DNA of 64,000 nt from Sphingobacterium chuzhouense (GCF_014692525.1 NZ_JACNYL010000001.1:1116001-1180000), one strand, 5' to 3'; numbered from the stretch's first letter, positions 8,746 to 18,227 are shown. A program made the numbers and translations. Notes: a model not told the origin generated them from the sequence alone.

Positions 8746-9654
8746 ATGCAAACACTGGCTCCTATCATATTATTTGTGTACAACCGTCCTAAGCACACTA
8801 GAAGGACGCTAGAGGCTTTGGAAAAGAACCTATTGGCCAAGGACTCGCTGTTATACATCATCTCGGATGCAGCAAAAAACGCAGATGCCGTAGAAGATGT
8901 CAATCAGGTACGTGCCATTATCCGCGAGCCCTGGGATTTTCAGCATATTACCATTATTGAACGTCAGAAAAACTGGGGGCTTGCCGAAAATGTAATTGAC
9001 GGTGTCACTAAAATCATCAACGAACACGGTAAGGCTATTGTATTGGAAGATGACCTAGAAACCTCTCTCTATGCCCTAATGTACTTTAATGATGCGCTTC
9101 ATCGCTATGAACATGATGAAGAGGTTATGGAAATCAGCGGTTACATGTACCCCGTAGAACACCCGAAACGATTGCCCAAATCGTTCTTCTTCCGGGCAGC
9201 AAATAGCTGGGGCTGGGCAACCTGGAAAAGGGCATGGGACCATTTTAACCCAGATATCGATGCCTTGACAAAGCATTTCAAGCGAAAAGATATAAGGCGT
9301 TTCAGCATAGAGGGGACCGAGAATTTCTGGAAGCAAGTTATGGAATTTAAAGCTGGAAAGATCAACTCCTGGGCTATCCGCTGGTATCTTTCCATCTTCA
9401 ATCAAGATGGTTTGGTACTATACCCACGGGAATCCATGATACAGAATATCGGAACAGACGGTTCTGGCACCCATTCGGATATCGACGATGTTTACCGTGT
9501 GGAACTATCAACTCAAAAAGTAAAGTACTTCCCTAACGAGATCAGTGAGCATAAAAAGGCCTATGAAGCTATCAAACATTTTTATGTGCATAGAAAAGGA
9601 AATATTGCCGAACGCTTAATCCGATTCTTGATTAAAAAGTTTGGGAGGAAATGA
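8746..9654 (+). CDS. GT-A fold glycosyltransferase, paralogue of the gene at 7607
   Basis: A 302-residue glycosyltransferase with the same architecture as its divergent neighbour: LAPIILFVYNRPKHTRRTLEAL at the N-terminus, AIVLEDDLETSLYALMYFNDAL with the acidic metal-binding EDD, a GWATWKRAWDHF block, and HRKGNIAERLIRF at the C-terminus. It is presumably a surface-glycan transferase. Four bases of its end (ATGA) overlap the start of the GT2 gene that follows, suggesting consecutive sugar additions. Sugar specificity cannot be read from the sequence. Confidence 0.86.
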   Translation: MQTLAPIILFVYNRPKHTRRTLEALEKNLLAKDSLLYIISDAAKNADAVEDVNQVRAIIREPWDFQHITIIERQKNWGLAENVIDGVTKIINEHGKAIVLEDDLETSLYALMYFNDALHRYEHDEEVMEISGYMYPVEHPKRLPKSFFFRAANSWGWATWKRAWDHFNPDIDALTKHFKRKDIRRFSIEGTENFWKQVMEFKAGKINSWAIRWYLSIFNQDGLVLYPRESMIQNIGTDGSGTHSDIDDVYRVELSTQKVKYFPNEISEHKKAYEAIKHFYVHRKGNIAERLIRFLIKKFGRK

Positions 9655-10421
9655 TACGGAATATGAATAAGCTTTTACCTAAAGTTTCTATTATAACGGT
9701 GGTCTATAACGATGTCCGTGGTATTGAATACACCATCCGGTCGGTCATGAAACAGACCTATGCTGAATTGGAATATATTATCGTAGACGGCCTCTCTACC
9801 GACGGTACGCTCGATGTGATAGACCGATACCGAGAAGAGATATCTATTCTCATTTCGGAAAAAGACAACGGCATCTATGATGCCATGAATAAGGGACTTG
9901 CCGCCGCCACTGGAGATTATGTTCTGTTCCTCAATTCGGGTGATGAATTATATGAAGATATGACACTGGAAAAAGTCCTTTCTTCGGCAGAAAACGCTGA
10001 TATCTATTATGGAGAAACAAAACTGATAGATGAAGAGCGTAACATTATCGGTGACCGCCGCCATAAAACACCAAAACGTTTCGACTGGAAATCATTCCGT
10101 TATGGCATGAATATCTGTCACCAAGCAATTTATATAAAACGTAGTATTGCTGAACCATATGACTTACAATATCAACTCAGTGCTGATATCGATTGGGTAA
10201 TCCGTGCCGCAAAAAAGGCTAATAAAATAGTTAATGTCAACCAATATGTAGCTAAATACCTTGTCGGTGGCATGACGCAAAAACGCCATCGACAGAGTTT
10301 GAAAGAACGCTATGTAATTTTCAAAAAATATTACGGTACATTCACCAACATGGTTAATCATGGTGTTATCGCCGCTCGTCTTATATTACACCGATTAAAA
10401 CACGGCAAAACTAGAGAATAG
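9651..10421 (+). CDS. Family 2 glycosyltransferase
   Basis: A 256-residue GT2 enzyme similar to the WcaA/PglI-type transferases of polysaccharide clusters. It has VSIITVVYNDVRGIEYTIRSV at the N-terminus, the nucleotide-binding DGLSTDGT at about residues 46-53, and an NSGDELYED metal-binding region near residue 95. The chosen ATG at 9651 overlaps the upstream stop and lies just after a GGGAGG ribosome-binding site; an ATG at 9663 is possible. No transmembrane segment is evident. It probably adds one residue of a lipid-linked repeat unit. Confidence 0.87.
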   Translation: MIRNMNKLLPKVSIITVVYNDVRGIEYTIRSVMKQTYAELEYIIVDGLSTDGTLDVIDRYREEISILISEKDNGIYDAMNKGLAAATGDYVLFLNSGDELYEDMTLEKVLSSAENADIYYGETKLIDEERNIIGDRRHKTPKRFDWKSFRYGMNICHQAIYIKRSIAEPYDLQYQLSADIDWVIRAAKKANKIVNVNQYVAKYLVGGMTQKRHRQSLKERYVIFKKYYGTFTNMVNHGVIAARLILHRLKHGKTRE

Positions 10422-10427
10422 ATAAGG

Positions 10428-10679
10428 ATGAAAGACCAAGGAGCAAAGAACAAAGACGAAAACCTGTTGAAGCCGGAGATATTGATAGAACTGGCGAATA
10501 CGAAGATGCCTTTTGGCAAATATCAAGGCTGGTTATTATGTAATCTGCCTGAACCTTATTTAAATTGGTTTCATCAAAAAGGTTTTCCCAAAGGTAAGCT
10601 CGGAATGCAGCTGGCCACCCTTTATGAAATAAAGCTGAATGGTTTGGAGTATTTACTTAAGCCGCTTACTAAAAAATGA
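10428..10679 (+). CDS. DUF3820 family small protein
   Basis: An 83-residue protein whose core (MPFGKYQGWLLCNLPEPYLN through GKLGMQLATLYEIKLNGLEYL) matches the DUF3820 family, sometimes annotated as putative quorum-sensing-regulated virulence factor. Function is not established. There is no signal peptide or membrane segment. It starts 6 bases after the glycosyltransferase stop with AAGG before the ATG, so it may be transcribed with the glycan genes without being functionally linked. Confidence 0.8.
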   Translation: MKDQGAKNKDENLLKPEILIELANTKMPFGKYQGWLLCNLPEPYLNWFHQKGFPKGKLGMQLATLYEIKLNGLEYLLKPLTKK

Positions 10680-10711
10680 CGCACATCAATTTTTCAATCC
10701 CATTTTTTCCG

Positions 10712-10719
10712 TACTTTTG
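10712..10719 (+). promoter_or_regulatory. -7 element of the trhO promoter
   Basis: TACTTTTG matches the Bacteroidota TAnnTTTG element, 49 bases before the trhO start. A T-rich stretch about 20 bases upstream could serve as a weak -33 region. Confidence 0.5.
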
Positions 10720-10768
10720 TGCCAGAAAAATTTATTTAAAACATTAAACGCCGTTTGCAGCGGTATCA

Positions 10769-11776
10769 ATGAACATGGCAAAATATCAAACATTACTGTA
10801 CTATTGTTACAGTCCAATCGAACATGCAGAACAGTTTGCTGCGGAACATCTCGAATTTTGTAAATCACTTGGTCTCGTAGGACGTATTATTGTCGCTGAC
10901 GAGGGGTTGAATGGTACCGTTTCCGGAACGCCAGAAGCTTGTCAAGCATATATGGATGCTGTACACGCCGATGAGCGTTTCAATAAAACGGACTTTAAGA
11001 TTGACGACGTAGATGAACCATCTTTTATCAAGATGCATTGTCGATACAAACCCGAAATTGTGCACTCGGGATTACGCAATCCAGCGTCAATCGACCCCAA
11101 TAAAGAAACGGGAAAACACTTAGAGCCAAAAGATTTTATGGAAATGAAGGATCAGGAAGATGTCGTGATTTTGGACGTGCGCTCCAATTACGAGCATTCT
11201 GTGGGCCGATTTAAAAATGCGGTAACATTAGACATAGAGAACTTCCGTGAATTTCCGGAGAAGATAAAAGAACTAGAACAATATAAAGACAAAAAGATAC
11301 TGACCTACTGTACGGGTGGGATCAAATGCGAAAAAGCTTCTGCCCTATTACTAAAAGAAGGGTTTAGCGATGTTTACCAACTCCATGGCGGCATTATTAA
11401 ATACGGTAAAGAGGTCGATGGTAAAGATTTCGAAGGTCAATGCTACGTATTTGATAATCGCGTTACAGTGGATGTCAATAAGGTCAATCCAACGGTTGTT
11501 TCCACCTGTAGAAATTGTGGAAAAATCACGTCTAAGATGATTAACTGCGCCAATCCCGAGTGTAACGAGCATTTCACTCAATGTGATGAATGTGGTTGGA
11601 AAATGGACGGTTGCTGCACTCCTGCTTGTATGGAACACCCTCGCAAACGGCCTTATGATGGTACCGGTTATTATGTAAAAGTACCACAGCCGGTCAACGA
11701 AGAAAAAATCAGCAAAAGAAAACATAAGCAATTTCCTCCAAAGGAGAAAACAGCACTTTTAAATAATCAGCAATAG
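10769..11776 (+). CDS. trhO: tRNA uridine-34 hydroxylase, rhodanese domain (TrhO/YceA)
   Basis: A 335-residue protein of the TrhO (YceA) family, which hydroxylates U34 of certain tRNAs to ho5U, the first step toward cmo5U-type wobble modification. The N-terminal acylphosphatase-like region contains VADEGLNGTVSGT (about residues 42-54). A rhodanese domain spans about residues 120-215 with the catalytic cysteine C181 in YCTGGIKCEKAS. The C-terminus carries a cysteine-rich segment (about residues 245-290, several CxxC pairs) that probably binds zinc, as is usual for the longer family members. A second ATG two codons downstream (10775) is an equally possible start. Confidence 0.92.
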   Translation: MNMAKYQTLLYYCYSPIEHAEQFAAEHLEFCKSLGLVGRIIVADEGLNGTVSGTPEACQAYMDAVHADERFNKTDFKIDDVDEPSFIKMHCRYKPEIVHSGLRNPASIDPNKETGKHLEPKDFMEMKDQEDVVILDVRSNYEHSVGRFKNAVTLDIENFREFPEKIKELEQYKDKKILTYCTGGIKCEKASALLLKEGFSDVYQLHGGIIKYGKEVDGKDFEGQCYVFDNRVTVDVNKVNPTVVSTCRNCGKITSKMINCANPECNEHFTQCDECGWKMDGCCTPACMEHPRKRPYDGTGYYVKVPQPVNEEKISKRKHKQFPPKEKTALLNNQQ

Positions 11777-11849
11777 CATTTTAAAGCAAGTCAACGGCAA
11801 ACAATAGATAATAAAACACGAATAAATATTTATTGTTTGCCATTTTATT

Positions 11850-11857
11850 TATCTTTG
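11850..11857 (+). promoter_or_regulatory. -7 element of the hybrid histidine kinase gene
   Basis: TATCTTTG fits TAnnTTTG, 64 bases before the GTG start at 11922. No matching -33 box was found at the usual spacing, so this rests on one element. Confidence 0.4.
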
Positions 11858-11921
11858 AACCATATTAACTGACTGTTTCCAAGAAATTTAACGGTTAAAT
11901 TTCAAATTAAATCCAGTAGCC

Positions 11922-14048
11922 GTGCCAAAAAGTAAGAAAACATTTTTACTGCGAAAAGTACTCATCGGTGCAATTATCGCCATTTTTGCCTACATAAGCA
12001 TTGTCTTTATTTACCAATATATAGCTTACCAGAAAGTAAAAGAGCGTTTAGATGCTGCGTACGCTTTGGGGCTACAACAATCGTCTGCATTCTATCGTCT
12101 ATTCTCTGTTTATGGAGAAGCAGATAACCTCTTCCGGCAATATACAATAGACTTTAACCAAGATACCTACGAGGAATACCGGGATAAGCTCGATACCATT
12201 AAATATTACATAGATTCGCTTTCCACACTTCCTAATACCAATAGTTTATTACAACAAAGTAATACAGACATTCAGAAAAGGGACTTATTGGCAGGTGAAT
12301 TTGCCTCGCTTAAAAAGACAATCGATGACTTGGTTTTCATGGCGCAGGATTCTCTCCCGATATTGGCATCTTCGCAGTCACAGCGAGTAGCTACGCCACG
12401 CTATATATCTGCAGATTCGGCTATTAGTAAAATCCTAAATGATACCGCACTTAACGAAGTGGATACCGTAGTGCGAAAAAAACAGAATCTCTTCAACCGT
12501 ATTTTTAATGCCAAGAATGATACCCTACTTGCCAATACCACACAACAATTTAATGTACAGCAGATCGATGTTTTACAACGAAATGTCGAGAATCTTATCG
12601 TACAGAACGAGACAATATACAATCGGAGCCTAGGCAATTTACGACGAAATTTTACTTCGTTGAGGCAAAAAGAGAGAGCGCTTATCCAAGCGAACTACTT
12701 TCTGTTGAACAATCTAAAAATCGGTGTAGATAATATTAGGGAGTTGGAACGGGCAGCTGTCCGTGAAGCGGAGGCGAGGGATTTGAGCATATACAAGGAA
12801 AACACCAAACGGTTGGGCAATCAACTTATCTTTTCCTTATCTGTCATGTTGCTCATGATTCTGTTTATCCTCTACTACCAATCTAGGGCTACCACTTACG
12901 AAAAGAAATTAGAGGAAGAAAAAGACTACGCGGCAAAAGTTGCTGAAGAAAAGACGAGCGTGTTAGCCAATATAAGCCATGAAGTACGTTCTCCCATTAA
13001 TTCACTCATGGGCATTATCGACATTTTGCGTAAGAACGGCAGCAAGGATACGATTCAACCGGAGTACTTGGATTCGGCAGCATATGAAATATCCGTCATC
13101 AATAGTACGGTGAACGATATCTTGAATCTTAGCAAGCTCGAAGTAGGGGCATTGGAGGTGAAAAACGAATACTTTTCACCTTACCGGTTATTATTAGATA
13201 TCATAAACCTTCACACCTATCAAGCACGAAAAAAAGGCTTATCCTTAACACAGCAAATTGATATTGACCCCAACTTGGAAATTTATAGCAGTTCTTTTCG
13301 GGTAAGGCAAATCGTCTCTAACTTGATTAGCAATGCTATAAAATATACGCCTAAAGGTACGGTGAGCATAAAAGCTTACACAAGAAAAGTAAGTAGTCAA
13401 GATACACTTTTTGTAGAAGTGAAGGATACAGGCTTAGGAATTGCGCCCGAACACCAGTCTCAAATTTTCCGACAATATTACATGACGGACAACAAGAGCA
13501 AAACCAAAGGTTTTGGCCTTGGGCTTTATATTTCCAAATTGCTATCGGAACAACTTCAAGGCGATATTACCTTGGATAGTATGGTCGGAAAAGGGTCTAC
13601 CTTTACATTGTCGGTACCGGTTAAACAAAAACGCTTGGAAACCAACGCCTCTAAGGCTTATACCTTAGCCGATCTCTCAAAAGACGTACAGCTGGTGCTG
13701 ATAGATGATAACCGTATCAATATTCTCTATTTAAAACATTATTTTAAGGATTTCCCAAATGTATATGCGTTTGAGAAAGCGGACGACGCCTTAACGTTTA
13801 TACAACAAAACCCAGTAGATGCTGTTATTACGGACATCTCCATGCCTGAGATTGACGGCTGGGATGTACTTCGGAAAGTTCGGGACAATAATGAGAAACA
13901 GAATACTAAAGTCTTTGCATTTACGGCAGATACTATGCACCTGGAAGATAAAATAAAGAAAAACCAAACCTATACGTTTGATTGTGTCTTAAGCAAACCA
14001 TTGGATGAACATCAGTTGGTAACCTGTATCTTGTCTCATGAATCGTGA
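11922..14048 (+). CDS. Hybrid sensor histidine kinase/response regulator
   Basis: A 708-residue inner-membrane sensor with a GTG start. Transmembrane segments at about residues 10-30 and 300-318 flank a roughly 270-residue periplasmic, largely helical sensor region. A cytoplasmic HisKA domain has the phospho-acceptor H353 (ISHEVRSPINSLMG). The HATPase domain has NLISNAIKYTPKG, DTGLGIAPEHQ and GFGLGLYISK. A C-terminal receiver domain (about residues 577-705) has the phospho-acceptor D638 (DISMPEIDGW). There is no DNA-binding output domain, so phosphate is probably passed to a separate protein or the receiver is inhibitory. The stimulus is unknown. Its stop codon directly abuts that of the convergent exonuclease III gene. 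Confidence 0.92.
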   Translation: MPKSKKTFLLRKVLIGAIIAIFAYISIVFIYQYIAYQKVKERLDAAYALGLQQSSAFYRLFSVYGEADNLFRQYTIDFNQDTYEEYRDKLDTIKYYIDSLSTLPNTNSLLQQSNTDIQKRDLLAGEFASLKKTIDDLVFMAQDSLPILASSQSQRVATPRYISADSAISKILNDTALNEVDTVVRKKQNLFNRIFNAKNDTLLANTTQQFNVQQIDVLQRNVENLIVQNETIYNRSLGNLRRNFTSLRQKERALIQANYFLLNNLKIGVDNIRELERAAVREAEARDLSIYKENTKRLGNQLIFSLSVMLLMILFILYYQSRATTYEKKLEEEKDYAAKVAEEKTSVLANISHEVRSPINSLMGIIDILRKNGSKDTIQPEYLDSAAYEISVINSTVNDILNLSKLEVGALEVKNEYFSPYRLLLDIINLHTYQARKKGLSLTQQIDIDPNLEIYSSSFRVRQIVSNLISNAIKYTPKGTVSIKAYTRKVSSQDTLFVEVKDTGLGIAPEHQSQIFRQYYMTDNKSKTKGFGLGLYISKLLSEQLQGDITLDSMVGKGSTFTLSVPVKQKRLETNASKAYTLADLSKDVQLVLIDDNRINILYLKHYFKDFPNVYAFEKADDALTFIQQNPVDAVITDISMPEIDGWDVLRKVRDNNEKQNTKVFAFTADTMHLEDKIKKNQTYTFDCVLSKPLDEHQLVTCILSHES

Positions 14049-14816
14049 TCAGTCACGCAGCTCCAACAACACTGGACAATGGTCAGAATGCACAGCAGAG
14101 GGGATAATCTTTGCGGTAACAATTCTGTCTTCTAAGGGCTTAGACACCATATTGTAGTCAATCCGCCAGCCGAGATTTCTGGCACGTGCTCCTGCACGAT
14201 AGCTCCACCAAGTGTAATGATGCGGTTCAGAATTTAAATATCGAAAAGAGTCAATGTATCCGGAATTAATAAAATTCTCCATCCATTCACGTTCTGCTGG
14301 CAGAAAGCCTGAGCTATTGGCGTTAGATTTTGGATTATGAATATCAATAGCGCGGTGACATATATTATAATCGCCTGAGATTACCAAGTTTGGCCGTTCC
14401 TGTAGTAGCTTATCACTATACAGCTGAAAATCATCCAAGAAACGGTATTTGAAGTCTTGTCTTATATCACCTGTTGTTCCGGAGGGAAAATATACGCTCA
14501 TAACAGAAACATCGTCAAAATCGGCACGAATAGTACGTCCCTCAAAATCATAATCTTCATGTCCACAGCCGTATTCCACATGATTTGGTGTGATCTTTGT
14601 AAAAATAGCTGTACCACTGTACCCTTTCTTTTGCGCCGGATACCAGTAGTGCTCGTATCCCAACTGTTCCAATAAGAGAATTTCGGGAATTTGGTCTTGC
14701 GTAGCTTTAATTTCTTGCAAACACACCACATCTGCATTCACTGCCCTCATCCAGCCCAACCAATCTTTTTTGAGCGCAGCCCGCAAGCCATTTACATTAT
14801 AAGTGATGATTTTCAT
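14049..14816 (-). CDS. xth: Exodeoxyribonuclease III (AP endonuclease)
   Basis: A 255-residue endonuclease/exonuclease/phosphatase-fold enzyme that cleaves DNA 5' of abasic sites and removes 3' blocking groups in base excision repair. Visible motifs are MKIITYNVNGLRAAL at the N-terminus, CLQEIKA with the metal-binding glutamate, GDYNICH in the middle, and SDHCPVLLEL with the catalytic histidine at the end. I used the ATG at 14816 because the conserved strand KIITYNVNG begins there; an in-frame ATG at 14864 would add 16 unconserved residues. Stop codons of this gene and the convergent kinase gene are contiguous, leaving no room for a separate terminator. Confidence 0.94.
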   Translation of the reverse strand: MKIITYNVNGLRAALKKDWLGWMRAVNADVVCLQEIKATQDQIPEILLLEQLGYEHYWYPAQKKGYSGTAIFTKITPNHVEYGCGHEDYDFEGRTIRADFDDVSVMSVYFPSGTTGDIRQDFKYRFLDDFQLYSDKLLQERPNLVISGDYNICHRAIDIHNPKSNANSSGFLPAEREWMENFINSGYIDSFRYLNSEPHHYTWWSYRAGARARNLGWRIDYNMVSKPLEDRIVTAKIIPSAVHSDHCPVLLELRD

Positions 14817-14901
14817 TCGAATAAATTGTTTTTTTATGGTAATGAAGCTATCAGGTTCATTCACCTCCCTGTGTGGTTTGAATAAACCATGATGGTTTCA
14901 T

Positions 14902-15666
14902 TTAATAATACCGTGAATGAAAAATATCCAGAAACTTCGTGAAAAAGTCCGTCTTAGGGGTTAACCCTTCCATTTCCCGTTCGAGATTCAAGGCCTCTCT
15001 TCTGGTCAACAACTTCATAGACATACGTACGTCTTCTAAGGGACGATCCCGTTCATCTGTTTCGACAGCCGCAATTTTATCGATGGTTTCCACGCCATTC
15101 AGCAACTCGCCAAAAACGGTATAATTCCCATCCAGGTGCGGTGTTCCTCCAATGGTGGTGTACAACTCTCTTTGCTGCGCAGTCAGTTTCTTCCCTTTCA
15201 ATCTAAATTGCTCTAAGGAATCCAATGCCTCAGGTGTGAATACACGCCCCTGTACTAGATAAAACTGAGAAGCCGAAGACTGCTTTGCAGGATTATCATC
15301 GCGTGCCGCACCGATCGTCCCTTTCTTGTGAACAAGGCCTTCTTGAATCTCCGCCGGAATTTTATAATCGGGTCCGCCTTCGCCTAGCGGCTGTTTCTGT
15401 GCAGCATAACGCGAATTGGGGTCACCACCCTGCACCATGAAATTATGGATAACGCGATGGAACATCAACCCTTCATAGTATTCTTCTTTGACCAACTTGA
15501 CAAAGTTGTCCCGATGCTTGGGGGTTTCGTTATAAAGCTTCAATAAACATTCGCCTTTATCCGTTTTTATCGATACATAATGGTATTTAGGCGTTTTCGC
15601 CCAAACTACTGTAAATAAAAGCATGCTCAATACAAGCAGACTTATTTTCCTAAAATCTATCTCCAT
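14902..15666 (-). CDS. Secreted cyclophilin-type peptidyl-prolyl isomerase
   Basis: A 254-residue protein with an N-terminal signal peptide (about residues 1-23, ending VVWA-K). A cyclophilin domain follows (about residues 28-215; FHRVIHNFMVQGGDPNSR is the active-site signature). The domain carries an insertion around residues 150-180 (FTPEALDSLEQFRLKGKKLT), as seen in some Bacteroidota cyclophilins. It should assist prolyl isomerisation of periplasmic or outer-membrane proteins. About 40 C-terminal residues form an extra tail. The downstream gene on this strand is exonuclease III; the upstream small gene ends 9 bases away, suggesting co-transcription. Confidence 0.92.
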   Translation of the reverse strand: MEIDFRKISLLVLSMLLFTVVWAKTPKYHYVSIKTDKGECLLKLYNETPKHRDNFVKLVKEEYYEGLMFHRVIHNFMVQGGDPNSRYAAQKQPLGEGGPDYKIPAEIQEGLVHKKGTIGAARDDNPAKQSSASQFYLVQGRVFTPEALDSLEQFRLKGKKLTAQQRELYTTIGGTPHLDGNYTVFGELLNGVETIDKIAAVETDERDRPLEDVRMSMKLLTRREALNLEREMEGLTPKTDFFTKFLDIFHSRYY

Positions 15667-15675
15667 AAATCAATA

Positions 15676-16026
15676 TTACGATAAGGTGTAGGTATCTTCA
15701 AAATAATCAATGATCAATGATTTGAGGATCATCTCCTGTTCTAACAATGTATAGTTGGGAATAGGTTTCACTAAGTCCCAATGTGGCCAGCCCTCTTCAT
15801 CCAGTCCTTTCAGTTCATAGAAGCCCATCGCGCTAAATAAACGGCAAGTAGCGATATGCATAAGCTCTTCTTTTTGCCGTTTAGAAAACTGCTGCGGGCC
15901 TTTTCCCAGTTCTTGGACACCGATAAGAAAAAGCATTACCTTAATATCGGGGAGTTCCATATCAAAGTCGCTTGCAATAACACGTTGCAACTCCCCCCAT
16001 TTCTTATTAATCTCCGATGCTTTCAT
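15676..16026 (-). CDS. Small conserved protein of unknown function
   Basis: A 116-residue, acidic, soluble protein without signal peptide or membrane segment. It contains an N-terminal helical part (MKASEINKKWGELQRVIASD), LPDIKVMLFLIGVQELGKG and a C-terminal part ending DYFEDTYTLS. I recognise the pattern as a conserved Bacteroidota hypothetical protein but cannot assign a function. The ATG at 16026 is preferred over an upstream in-frame ATG at 16089, which lies inside the phosphatase gene. It sits between the tyrosine phosphatase and cyclophilin genes on the same strand, with short gaps that suggest an operon. Confidence 0.75.
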   Translation of the reverse strand: MKASEINKKWGELQRVIASDFDMELPDIKVMLFLIGVQELGKGPQQFSKRQKEELMHIATCRLFSAMGFYELKGLDEEGWPHWDLVKPIPNYTLLEQEMILKSLIIDYFEDTYTLS

Positions 16027-16045
16027 ACTTGGCAAAAGTAGGGAA

Positions 16046-16483
16046 TTATTTACGCAGTTCACGAATAAGTTCGCGACAGCGTTTCTCAATCATATTATAA
16101 ACAGGCTCAAATTGATTTTCATCGTAATACGGATCCGGCACGATATCCTGTTGCAAAAACATACGTACTTTCGCTTTATCTTCTTCGCGTTTCGCCAGCG
16201 CTGTGACGTCTCGGAAGTTGTTGTTATCCATGACATAAATATGGTCGTAACGTTCAAAAAAATCCGTTTGGAAGCATTGGGCTCGCTGATATGTTATATC
16301 TACCCCATATTTCTTTGCTACTGCTATCGATCGTCTATCGGGTTGTTGCCCAACATGCCAATCTCCCGTCCCCGCGGAATCTATTTCCCAATCCAAGCCT
16401 TCCTCTTCCACTAGATGTTGCATCACCCCATGTGCCAGCGGTGACCGGCAGATATTACCTAAACAAACCATTAAAATCTTCAT
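16046..16483 (-). CDS. Low-molecular-weight protein tyrosine phosphatase
   Basis: A 145-residue enzyme with the P-loop C7-LGNIC-R13 (CLGNICRSP) at the N-terminus and the general acid D117 in VPDPYYD, the two hallmarks of this phosphatase family. Length is normal. Homologues dephosphorylate protein phosphotyrosine; in bacteria they often pair with BY-kinases of polysaccharide export, but no such kinase is in this window. It heads a probable operon with the small unknown gene and the cyclophilin. The stop of an unrelated SusD gene lies upstream across a hairpin terminator. Confidence 0.94.
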   Translation of the reverse strand: MKILMVCLGNICRSPLAHGVMQHLVEEEGLDWEIDSAGTGDWHVGQQPDRRSIAVAKKYGVDITYQRAQCFQTDFFERYDHIYVMDNNNFRDVTALAKREEDKAKVRMFLQQDIVPDPYYDENQFEPVYNMIEKRCRELIRELRK

Positions 16484-16555
16484 GCTTCTAAAATAACGCT
16501 ATTCTTTTAGATACAAAAGATAATCCAGAAAGTTGATATGTTTATGATGATCCAT

Positions 16556-16593
16556 AAAAAAGGTGCACTCCTGGAAAGAGTACACCCTTTTTT
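16556..16593 (-). terminator. Terminator of the SusC/SusD operon
   Basis: On the minus strand a GGGTGTACTC/GAGTGCACC stem (one G-T pair, one bulge) with a 9-base loop is followed by a run of six T. It lies 27 bases after the SusD stop codon. The flanking A and T runs could make it work on either strand. Confidence 0.75.
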
Positions 16594-16619
16594 ACCAATA
16601 GTATCTTTAAAAATACGGT

Positions 16620-18227
16620 TTATTTAGCAAACCAAAGCTTGCTATTAATTTGGTCTCCATTACTTAGTTTACCGGATGCTGCACGCCAATTAGTACCATT
16701 CAATGTTTGCTGAGTAACCGGATAGCGTACACGTGCAGGTAAGTCAGTTGCTACGACGTTACCCGACTGAAGTGGTCTAAATGTATACGTTGATCCGTCG
16801 TGCGGACGTGTAGCCGTCTCCCCAGGCATCAATAAAATCTCCGTATCCGGATATCCCGTTCTTCTATATTCGTTCCATCCTTCATCTGGGTTATAGAATA
16901 ATGTCACATATTTCTGCACTAATACATTTCGTTCATTTGCAACCGGCAGATTGGCGATGAAAGCGTTGATATCTGACGTTTCCACACCTATACGTTCCAT
17001 ATTAGCCCGTACGCCATTTTCATAATGATCCTGCGACCAGTTATTAATCTCACTTAAAATAAACTCTACCTCTGCATATTCCATTAACACTTCACCCCGT
17101 TCTGAGGACAGAATATCTTTAGAAAAAAAGTTAATATTTGTTGCTGTCTGATAATATGTCTCCACGCTGGGCAAAGCATTGGGTACGCCGATATAATCCT
17201 GCATGTTGTCAGAATCTTGATAACCGCTACTATAAGCACCAAACGTCAGTCCTTTAGGTGCAGCAATTTTATAAAGACGTGGATCAAATCCAAAATTATC
17301 CGTTTCGCCTTTGAGAAGTTGTACAAAAGAACGGTTTGGCCAAAAATCCGTCCGAGGCGTCCCGGTATAAAACGTTTGCCACAACGGATTACCTTCCGAA
17401 TCTGCATTAACTGAGCTAAAGCTATGAATTGCATTATCTGCATTAGACTCAAATACACCGCTCGCTATGGCATCCGCAATTTCGGCTTCAGCAGACGGAT
17501 ATACATGTTTAATACGGTTGGCTATCCGAAGGCGTAGCGAATTCGCAAATTTCTTCCATTGGGAAGCAATTCCTCCATAAATATTGTCACCGTTAGTAGA
17601 CAAATTGAAGACGGCTTCGTCGGTATTCAGTTGAGCCGCAGCCTCTTTTAACTCCTTCAATAAGTCTGCATAGATTTCCTCTTCCTCAGCATAGACTGGT
17701 AAAGGATACTGCTCAGCTTCCAATGCTTGAAAGTTGGGATTATCCCGTTGTCCATACGACCAATATGGGACGGAGCCAAAATGTGTTATCAAATTGTCGA
17801 AAGTATAAACTAACATAATTCGTGATGCTGCTATCTGGTTATCTAAATTACCATAGCCTGACATTTGTCCACTTGTTTCAGGATCTTCGCACATCAGAAT
17901 AATATCCTTAAAGGCATTGGCCGAACGATATAAATATATCCAACCGTTATTTGTCTGCGCGTCACGATACTGATATTTATCCTCTTCAACATAATTGTTC
18001 TGCGCAGAATACTGCATCCAAGGCATTGACATCCGCGCCATCCACCACCCGTCTCGAGTATACGTCATTAAGTACCTATTCGCTCCGTTAAAAACGGTAT
18101 AGCTTGGAACGATCTCAGGAGAGTTCGGGTTCTTATTGATTTCCGCAAGGTCTTTTGTACAGGACACCATGGAAAGCGTGGAAATCCCGATGACAGAAGA
18201 CAATAATATTGCTTTTATATTTTTCAT
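16620..18227 (-). CDS. SusD/RagB-like outer-membrane lipoprotein (SusD-like_2 type)
   Basis: A 535-residue lipoprotein. The signal peptide ends in SMVSC with lipidated C23, and the protein is predicted to sit on the cell surface as the lid of the SusC channel encoded immediately upstream. The N-terminal KDLAEINKNPNSP and the later LVYTFDNLITHFGSVPYW are typical of the SusD-like_2 branch, as is the C-terminal W(N/R)EYRRTGYPD. It is the second gene of a two-gene SusC-SusD unit with no glycoside hydrolase, sigma factor or anti-sigma factor nearby, so the ligand (glycan, peptide or other) cannot be deduced. Confidence 0.92.
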   Translation of the reverse strand: MKNIKAILLSSVIGISTLSMVSCTKDLAEINKNPNSPEIVPSYTVFNGANRYLMTYTRDGWWMARMSMPWMQYSAQNNYVEEDKYQYRDAQTNNGWIYLYRSANAFKDIILMCEDPETSGQMSGYGNLDNQIAASRIMLVYTFDNLITHFGSVPYWSYGQRDNPNFQALEAEQYPLPVYAEEEEIYADLLKELKEAAAQLNTDEAVFNLSTNGDNIYGGIASQWKKFANSLRLRIANRIKHVYPSAEAEIADAIASGVFESNADNAIHSFSSVNADSEGNPLWQTFYTGTPRTDFWPNRSFVQLLKGETDNFGFDPRLYKIAAPKGLTFGAYSSGYQDSDNMQDYIGVPNALPSVETYYQTATNINFFSKDILSSERGEVLMEYAEVEFILSEINNWSQDHYENGVRANMERIGVETSDINAFIANLPVANERNVLVQKYVTLFYNPDEGWNEYRRTGYPDTEILLMPGETATRPHDGSTYTFRPLQSGNVVATDLPARVRYPVTQQTLNGTNWRAASGKLSNGDQINSKLWFAK

